The position numbers and the translations under genes were made by a program. A stretch of DNA of 17,938 nt from Peptococcaceae bacterium UBA5767 (GTDB lineage Bacteria; Bacillota; TC1; UBA5767): NCBI GenBank assembly GCA_002418765.1, contig DIET01000003.1, forward strand, positions 25,785-43,722. The letters are read 5' to 3'. Under the pieces are notes generated by a model, which did no database searches, had not been told where the DNA came from, and worked only from the letters and a program-made list of their open reading frames with translations. Below are positions 13,961 through 17,938 of this stretch, one piece after another; position 1 is the first letter of the stretch, and the number at the start of each line of letters is the position of its first letter.

Positions 13961-14579
13961 GAATAAACACCCCTTTGTTTATATTTTTCAGTTTCACGAG
14001 TTCCAATCCGTTTTTCTGAAGCAATTTATGTATATCTTCTTCGGCTCTTGCAAATATGGCTCCTCCAAAAGAATAAGTGATCAGCATTTCTCCACCTGGC
14101 TTTAATACGCGCGCTGCTTCTTCCAGGTAGACTGGTGCATTAGAAGTGACAACCAGATTAAATTCCTCATCCGCATAATCCAGCTGCCTGGCATTGCCCG
14201 TTTCGAATCTGATATGAGAATATCCTGCTTCTTCTGCTTTTCCTCTTGCGATTCTGACCATTTCAGGACTTAGATCCACTGCTTCGATCAAGGCTTCCGC
14301 AAAAGAGTTTGCAACCAAGAGGGCTGCAAATCCTGTCCCTGCACATATATCCAATACTTTATCAGGCTCACTTCCAATATTACCTAAGCCTTCCAGGAAA
14401 GCCACCTTATAATCCATGTCACTTGCCGCCATTTTTTCATCATAAATATGGCTTATTTTTTTGGGGAAATAAGCCATCGCTTGAAGAAACAACTTGGATT
14501 CCATCATCTTCGGATGTTTGATAACCAACTTGATAAATGGTGTCATCAATAGATTCTTGATTTTCAATAGATCACCCAT
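13941..14579 (-). CDS. Class I SAM-dependent methyltransferase (first of the operon pair)
   Basis: The 212-aa enzyme has an N-terminal helical region (1-60, including FIKLVIKHPKMMESKLF and IYDEKMAASDMDYKVAFLEGL), motif I LDICAGTG (77-83), Asp102 in VDLSPEMV, GNARQLDYADEEFNLVVTS (128-146) and LKPGGEMLITYSFGG (159-173). It differs clearly from the neighbouring methyltransferase, so this is not a recent duplication; two steps or a heteromeric enzyme are possible. It begins 31 bp after the second permease gene, with a weak GAGG ribosome site 5 nt upstream, and overlaps the next gene by 20 bp. The family is clear; the acceptor is unknown. Confidence 0.86.
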   Translation of the reverse strand: MGDLLKIKNLLMTPFIKLVIKHPKMMESKLFLQAMAYFPKKISHIYDEKMAASDMDYKVAFLEGLGNIGSEPDKVLDICAGTGFAALLVANSFAEALIEAVDLSPEMVRIARGKAEEAGYSHIRFETGNARQLDYADEEFNLVVTSNAPVYLEEAARVLKPGGEMLITYSFGGAIFARAEEDIHKLLQKNGLELVKLKNINKGVFILGRKGK

Positions 14580-14610
14580 ATACGCCTCTGTTTCTGAAAA
14601 CTTTTAAAAA

Positions 14611-15177
14611 TCACATCTTCATTTTGTCTGGCTGTTTGGTCATCATGGCATCATGTTCCGGTGGCAGCCATTCCATAACATCATGCCTACCCAGAATCGC
14701 TTCCATGATAAATCCCATGACGATCAAGGCAGTAAGCGTAAGGCCAAACCTCAATACGGTAAACGAGATCCCTAGAAACTTGATTTCAACCATCAGTTGT
14801 GGGATCTTAAGCGCAGCCCACGATCCCAAAAAGATGACCATATTGGTTATGCTGGCCCCTTTTCGTAATAACGTAGCAGTCATGGGAAATGCCACATACA
14901 ACGGTCCCGTTGGCAATGTACCAAGCACCAATGAAATCAAACCACCTCGCATACCTGAACCGCTCCCCAACCACTTCTGTATTTTATCCTTTGGCAGCCA
15001 TACTTCCATAAGACCCATCAGGATAAAAACTGGAGGTAAAATAAGGGCCATCTCCTTAAAATAATCCCAAGTCACCTGGGTAGATCTTGCCGCTACAGCT
15101 GGTGCCATCACGGCCAAAACTCCAAAGACAAATACCATCAAAATAGGAAATTTAAATTTCTTGATCGTCTCCATCAT
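14611..15177 (-). CDS. Half-size permease, COG0701/ArsP-like (partner 2), with a Met/His-rich tail
   Basis: A 188-aa membrane protein with about five hydrophobic segments (roughly 10-28, 42-58, 78-100, 108-125, 135-160). GGLISLVLGTLPTGPLYVAFPMTATLLRKGAS (78-109) is the signature half-repeat of the predicted permease family that includes the ArsP organoarsenical exporters. Those are normally a single protein of about 300+ residues with two such halves; here the halves are separate genes overlapping as ATGA, implying a heterodimer. It has no Cys. The C-terminal 26 residues are rich in Met and His (RHDVMEWLPPEHDAMM, then KMKM), which could bind a soft metal or metalloid; this is inference. Two methyltransferase genes follow. 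Confidence 0.8.
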   Translation of the reverse strand: MMETIKKFKFPILMVFVFGVLAVMAPAVAARSTQVTWDYFKEMALILPPVFILMGLMEVWLPKDKIQKWLGSGSGMRGGLISLVLGTLPTGPLYVAFPMTATLLRKGASITNMVIFLGSWAALKIPQLMVEIKFLGISFTVLRFGLTLTALIVMGFIMEAILGRHDVMEWLPPEHDAMMTKQPDKMKM

Positions 15178-15653
15178 AATATCACCCCCATGATCCCCGC
15201 AATGGATAAGGCAGCCAGAAACCCAAATCCATTACGAAGCAAGGTAAATTTTTTACCCAAGATTTTTATTTCCATAGGTGCTGTTACGATCCCAACCATC
15301 ACCAGTGTAGTGACAAAAGCCGAAATGGTCATGACTGTTGCCCCAGACCGAAGCAAAGAACCTGCCAAGGGAAAAGCCACCAGAGAAGGTATCAAGGTGA
15401 TGGCACCAAGTACCGCCGCAACCACCGTTGCAAAAAATCCGGCTTCCCTACCCACCAGATTGGAAATGGTCTCCGGGGTCAAGGTACCCAAAGTGAGCCC
15501 TACAATCCCCAATACACTCAGAAGGCTTGGCGCTGTCTTAAGTAGAGCTCTCCCGGCTACTTTAAATGCTTTCGTTGTTTTCTCTTTGCTTTTTATGAAG
15601 GATGTCATAAGACAAACTACCAAAAAGCTATAAATCGTAATCAAGGTAGCCAT
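15174..15653 (-). CDS. Half-size permease, COG0701/ArsP-like (partner 1)
   Basis: A 159-aa membrane protein with hydrophobic segments at about 4-18, 43-58, 70-98, 105-125 and 140-158. LGAITLIPSLVAFPLAGSLLRSGAT (81-105) parallels the signature of partner 2, and both continue with an IEIKxLGxxFTxLR-like stretch (MEIKILGKKFTLLRN here, VEIKFLGISFTVLR there), so the two genes are ancient halves of one fold. AAGGAG lies 7 nt before the ATG. It follows the cupin gene by 12 bp and overlaps partner 2 as ATGA. The role is probably efflux of a small substrate; the identity is not determinable here. Confidence 0.8.
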   Translation of the reverse strand: MATLITIYSFLVVCLMTSFIKSKEKTTKAFKVAGRALLKTAPSLLSVLGIVGLTLGTLTPETISNLVGREAGFFATVVAAVLGAITLIPSLVAFPLAGSLLRSGATVMTISAFVTTLVMVGIVTAPMEIKILGKKFTLLRNGFGFLAALSIAGIMGVIL

Positions 15654-15665
15654 GATATCTCCTTC

Positions 15666-15974
15666 CTACTGTTCCGTCTTTATTTGAATGCCCATCAGCC
15701 TGGCCCCAGAACCAGACTCCATGGAAAGCACTGCAGGCTCTGTAATCAACACTTGATTCTCTTTTAGCGTAGAGGATTCTGCATTTTTTCTTATCAATAC
15801 TTCTCCCTCAACCACATAAAATATGACAAATGTATCCATCTGACAGGGAGGAATACTCCCTCCTGCCTCCAATAAAATGACCCGGGTTTTGAATGTATCA
15901 TTTTGAAAAAAACCATGCCCTCCTCTTTTTTCGTAGACTTGCGGTTCAAGTTTCATCAGATCAAAAATTTCCAC
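15666..15974 (-). CDS. Small cupin-fold protein
   Basis: A 102-aa single-domain cupin: FKTRVILLEAGGSIPP (28-43), a TFVIFYVVEGEVLIRK strand pair (47-62), LKENQVLITEPAVLSMESGSGARLMGIQIK (69-98). The usual metal-binding HxH-E triad is absent (the only His is near residue 20), so it more likely binds a small ligand without metal or is structural; Cys44 replaces the region of the first His pair. I start at GTG 15974, not at the upstream ATGs, because AAAGGAGG lies 7-8 nt before it, at the end of padR, and only one base separates the padR stop from it. It could be a ligand sensor or an accessory of the permease/methyltransferase operon. Confidence 0.75.
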   Translation of the reverse strand: MEIFDLMKLEPQVYEKRGGHGFFQNDTFKTRVILLEAGGSIPPCQMDTFVIFYVVEGEVLIRKNAESSTLKENQVLITEPAVLSMESGSGARLMGIQIKTEQ

Positions 15975-15975
15975 T

Positions 15976-16359
15976 TTATCTCCTCCTTTCATTTTGGGTC
16001 TTCTCTTCATATTTCAACAACAACTTTTCAATTCTTGCTTTTCTTATTGTAAGAATTCCTGCCCACTGATCCAGGTTCTTTTTGCCAGCCTCTGTGATTT
16101 CATATACTCTTCTTCTTGGTCCTTGACCGCCTTCTTCCCAAAGAGAAGAAACCAGACCCTCTTTCTCCATTTTTCTAAGTGTTCTATAGAGCGTGCTAAC
16201 ATTGAGTTCCTCCTGAGAAAACCCAAAGTGCACCAGCTTCTCAATCAGTCCATAACCATAACCTGTCTCATCATAAAGAAGCAACAACAAACAAACTTCT
16301 AAAAATCTTTCCATCATGTGATGTTTACTGGTGCAGAATAAATCATGACCTTGCTCCAC
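15976..16359 (-). CDS. PadR-family transcriptional regulator
   Basis: A 127-aa winged-helix repressor, probably responding to a small toxic compound exported or modified by the operon. HHMMERFLEVCLLLLLYDETGYGYGLIEKL is the typical PadR N-terminal helix pair; NVSTLYRTLRKMEKEGLVSS contains the recognition helix; GGQGPRRRVYEITEAGKKNLDQW is the wing plus start of the C-terminal helix. I choose GTG 16359 because GGGAGG lies 6-7 nt upstream; the longer frame to 16377 would translate the ribosome site itself. It is the first gene of an operon with a strong promoter and dyad operator immediately upstream, consistent with autorepression. Confidence 0.9.
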   Translation of the reverse strand: MEQGHDLFCTSKHHMMERFLEVCLLLLLYDETGYGYGLIEKLVHFGFSQEELNVSTLYRTLRKMEKEGLVSSLWEEGGQGPRRRVYEITEAGKKNLDQWAGILTIRKARIEKLLLKYEEKTQNERRR

Positions 16360-16377
16360 AGCTTTACCTCCCGCCAC

Positions 16378-16400
16378 ACTATATACTTAATGAATATAGT
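16378..16400. promoter_or_regulatory. Dyad operator of the padR operon
   Basis: A perfect inverted repeat ACTATAT-N9-ATATAGT lies just downstream of the predicted transcription start (about +7 to +29) and upstream of the padR ribosome site. The size and A/T-rich arms suit a PadR dimer. An 8-bp palindrome AGTATACT (16413-16420) at the -10 box may be a further contact. Confidence 0.6.
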
Positions 16401-16412
16401 TTGATTGCACTT

Positions 16413-16441
16413 AGTATACTGCACATGAATTTTTCTGTCAA
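16413..16441 (-). promoter_or_regulatory. Strong sigma-A promoter of the padR-cupin-permease-methyltransferase operon
   Basis: TTGACA (16441-16436, perfect), a 17-bp spacer and TATACT (16418-16413, 5/6). Predicted start near 16406, about 47 bp upstream of the padR GTG. This is the best promoter in the window, so the operon is probably highly expressed once derepressed. Confidence 0.82.
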
Positions 16442-16736
16442 TCGAGCAAAGGAGAATTTCGCCTTACCCAAACATCTATGCCAGAAATGGCTTTTATACC
16501 AGTCATACTTTTTACGTTTATTAACTTATGAATATGCCAGATCGACTCAAGCCATCAATGCGGCTCTGCTACACAAGAATACTCAACTTATTTAAGTAAG
16601 TTTCTCTATCAATTAATCTCCTTGTATCACCACCTATAAGACTCATCATATCAACACAATTCCCAAAATTAACAAATTCTCATTTTCGGGTAATGGATTT
16701 TGTATTAAAGCTTTCTTATCGACTTATTTCCCCATA
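16442..16736. other. Intergenic stretch without a recognised gene
   Basis: About 300 bp of AT-rich sequence between the padR promoter and the rhuM-side hairpin. A plus-strand frame at 16401-16595 starts inside the padR promoter region, has no ribosome site and no recognisable family. A small inverted repeat (AACTTA-N6-TAAGTT, about 16585-16602) is visible. I see nothing else. Confidence 0.4.
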
Positions 16737-16737
16737 C

Positions 16738-16775
16738 AAAAAGCCACCCAGTGTCGTCACAACCCCCAGCGGCTT
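16738..16775 (-). terminator. Terminator-like hairpin downstream of rhuM
   Basis: On the minus strand AAGCCGC (16775-16769) pairs with GTGGCTT (16747-16741), one G-U pair, and runs into five Ts. The inner GTG/CAC around ACGA may stack. The loop region is long, so strength is uncertain. It would end the rhuM transcript. Confidence 0.45.
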
Positions 16776-16797
16776 CTAATCATTGATTTACTTATTT

Positions 16798-16858
16798 CTA
16801 ACGCTTTTCCAACTTCACCACACACCCCACATGCGTCGAGTGTTTTTTGAGACTGAAA
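16798..16858 (-). pseudogene. Possible 3'-end remnant of an RNA uracil-5-methyltransferase (RumA/RlmD-type) gene
   Basis: Directly after the rhuM stop, an otherwise meaningless frame reads SLKKHSTHVGCVVKLEKR and ends in TAG at 16798. This resembles the conserved C-terminus of the family (typically THVECVVLL or similar), with Glu changed to Gly. The codons are GC-richer than rhuM. The gene body is missing, replaced by rhuM. The 3' ends of such genes are known integration sites for mobile elements in some Firmicutes, so this may be an attachment-site scar. The match is short and could be chance. Confidence 0.35.
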
Positions 16859-17869
16859 TTATTTAGTCTTACTTTCCAATAATAATCTATCAAAGTCACT
16901 TTGATATATTTTATCTTGTTTAACTCGATATTTTTCATATTCTCCCTCTGCAAGCTCTTGGGCCATAATTGCAGAAACTTTCCCTTTATCTTTAAGAATC
17001 TCAAATTCGCTAAGTTCCAAGAATGCATCCAATCGTTTTATCCAATCTTCCATATACATTATTTCATTCCTTGATGCTCTTAATTCTGCAAAGTCAAGAT
17101 ACGCTGTTACTATTCTATTCAAATTACTCAATTCATCCTCAACTAAATAATTCTTTGCAACTGTAACATCAGATTTTCTTATATTCCCTTCTGGTGCGTT
17201 CTTCCAACTCATCAATCCCATGTTCTCTTTATCGCTATTCACACGATTAAATATAACTTCTGCTACTGTATAATGTGTTATTGCAAAATGAAGTTTGTTT
17301 TGAACTGTTGCAAAAAACTCTTTAGTTATATTACTATTAACATCATAATCTGCACTACATTGGACATATATATCGGTTATCTTCTGATAAAAACGTCTTC
17401 CACTTGAACGTATATCTCTTATTCTAGCTAATTGTTCATCAAAGTAATCTTTACCAAAAATAGGATTTGGATTTTTAAGTCTTTCATCATCCATTGCAAA
17501 TCCTTTAATCATATATTCCTTTAAAATCTTGGTTGCCCATACTCTAAAAAGCGTTGCTTTCTTACTATTCACTCTATACCCAACGGAAATAATAGCGTCT
17601 AGATTATAAAACTGTGTATTGTATTTTTTCCCATCACTAGCACTATGTGCAATTTTTGCACATACTGAATCTTTTAACAATTCACCTTCATTGAAAATAT
17701 TTCTTAAGTGCTTAGTTATCACTGACCTGTCCACATCAAATAAGCTTGCCAGTTGAGCCTGTGACATCCAAATATCTTCATTCATTATAAATACATCTAC
17801 TTTAACATTACCATTGCTGTCTTTATAAAGTAAAATTTCTTGAAATTCTTTTATTTCATCTTTTGACAT
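16859..17869 (-). CDS. RhuM family protein (virulence-associated RhuM-like)
   Basis: The 336-aa product matches the full length of the RhuM family. The N-terminal part has FQEILLYKDSNGNVKVDVF (a short beta region), then WMSQAQLASLFDVDRSVITKHLRNIFNEGEL (34-64), a helix-turn-helix-like segment; YNLDAIISVGYRVNSKKATLFRVWATKILKEYMIKGF (88-124) is the family hallmark. The C-terminal half is helical (TAYLDFAELRASRN, then MEDWIKRLDAFLELSEFEIL). The function is not established: named from Salmonella pathogenicity island 3, common on genomic islands and near restriction-modification or mobile genes. The gene is markedly AT-rich compared with the left part of the window and is flanked by island-like features, so horizontal transfer is likely. 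The ATG at 17869 has a modest AGGGAAG 5 nt upstream. Confidence 0.88.
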   Translation of the reverse strand: MSKDEIKEFQEILLYKDSNGNVKVDVFIMNEDIWMSQAQLASLFDVDRSVITKHLRNIFNEGELLKDSVCAKIAHSASDGKKYNTQFYNLDAIISVGYRVNSKKATLFRVWATKILKEYMIKGFAMDDERLKNPNPIFGKDYFDEQLARIRDIRSSGRRFYQKITDIYVQCSADYDVNSNITKEFFATVQNKLHFAITHYTVAEVIFNRVNSDKENMGLMSWKNAPEGNIRKSDVTVAKNYLVEDELSNLNRIVTAYLDFAELRASRNEIMYMEDWIKRLDAFLELSEFEILKDKGKVSAIMAQELAEGEYEKYRVKQDKIYQSDFDRLLLESKTK

Positions 17870-17901
17870 TTTTCTTCCCTAGATTCATCAAATTGTTTAG
17901 G

Positions 17902-17938
17902 CAATGGAAACCCCCTGCTTTAGCTGTGGGGAGGAAAT
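17902..17938 (-). mobile_element. Possible IS200/IS605-type element end (partial, window edge)
   Basis: On the minus strand the edge reads TTTCCTCCCCACAGCTAAAGC and then AGGGGGTTTCC. CCCC and GGGG can form the base of an imperfect hairpin with an inner GC-TAAA-GC. Hairpins of the type CCxCxGCTAAAGCxGxGGG followed by TTTCC are characteristic of subterminal ends of IS200/IS605 (TnpA/TnpB) elements, whose 3' end also encodes the guide RNA scaffold. If so, the element body lies to the right, outside the window. No transposase is visible, so this is tentative. Confidence 0.45.

Noticed and set aside
13310..14579. Calling one of the methyltransferases ArsM
   Set aside because: The ArsP-like permease context suggests arsenic, but neither protein has the conserved cysteine set of arsenite methyltransferases.
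16401..16595. Plus-strand 64-codon frame upstream of padR
   Set aside because: It begins within the padR promoter, lacks a ribosome site and resembles no family.

Overview
The window reads as a piece of chromosome from an anaerobic low-to-mid-GC Firmicute (Clostridia-like). I base this on the murI-rph-rdgB order, a cell-wall amidase with copper-amine-oxidase-like and SH3 modules, BlaI/M56, PadR and Crp/Fnr regulators, strong AGGAGG-type ribosome sites, and a type II cyclic-di-GMP riboswitch, a class concentrated in Clostridia. I cannot name the genus. Every gene I accept lies on the minus strand, so transcription runs from high to low coordinates.

Right edge (about 16737-17938): an AT-rich accessory segment. 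It holds a RhuM-family gene, a terminator-like hairpin, a short GC-richer tail resembling the 3' end of an RNA uracil-5-methyltransferase gene (possible island attachment site), and at the extreme edge a hairpin resembling an IS200/IS605-type element end. The stretch 16442-16736 holds no convincing gene.

12492-16441: a strong promoter (TTGACA-N17-TATACT) and a dyad operator precede a tightly packed operon: PadR regulator, small cupin, two half-size permeases of the COG0701/ArsP-like group, and two different SAM-dependent methyltransferases that overlap by 20 bp. This looks like a regulated 'modify and export' cassette of unknown substrate and is the best candidate here for an undescribed system. 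Its tail runs into decayed DNA: a 50-codon ORF, an ACT-domain gene with a nonsense codon and a frameshift, and another frameshifted scrap, then a terminator.

9935-12446: a BlaI-type repressor and an M56 (BlaR1/MecR1-type) membrane protease. The protease's extracellular part does not look like a penicillin-binding sensor. Two 17-bp operator-like sites sit at the promoter and ribosome site.

7052-9907: a promoter, a c-di-GMP-II riboswitch whose conserved 3' strand is also the first arm of a terminator, and a large secreted multi-module protein. The arrangement predicts expression turned on by c-di-GMP.

5363-7051: two small membrane or membrane-anchored hypothetical proteins, one very good terminator, and about 300 bp (6479-6783) without a convincing gene.

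1-5442: a housekeeping cluster, amidase - murI - rph - Crp/Fnr regulator - rdgB, with stop/start overlaps joining the last four genes. A tRNA-Gly(UCC) follows under its own promoter. The unusual part is the Crp/Fnr gene between rph and rdgB.
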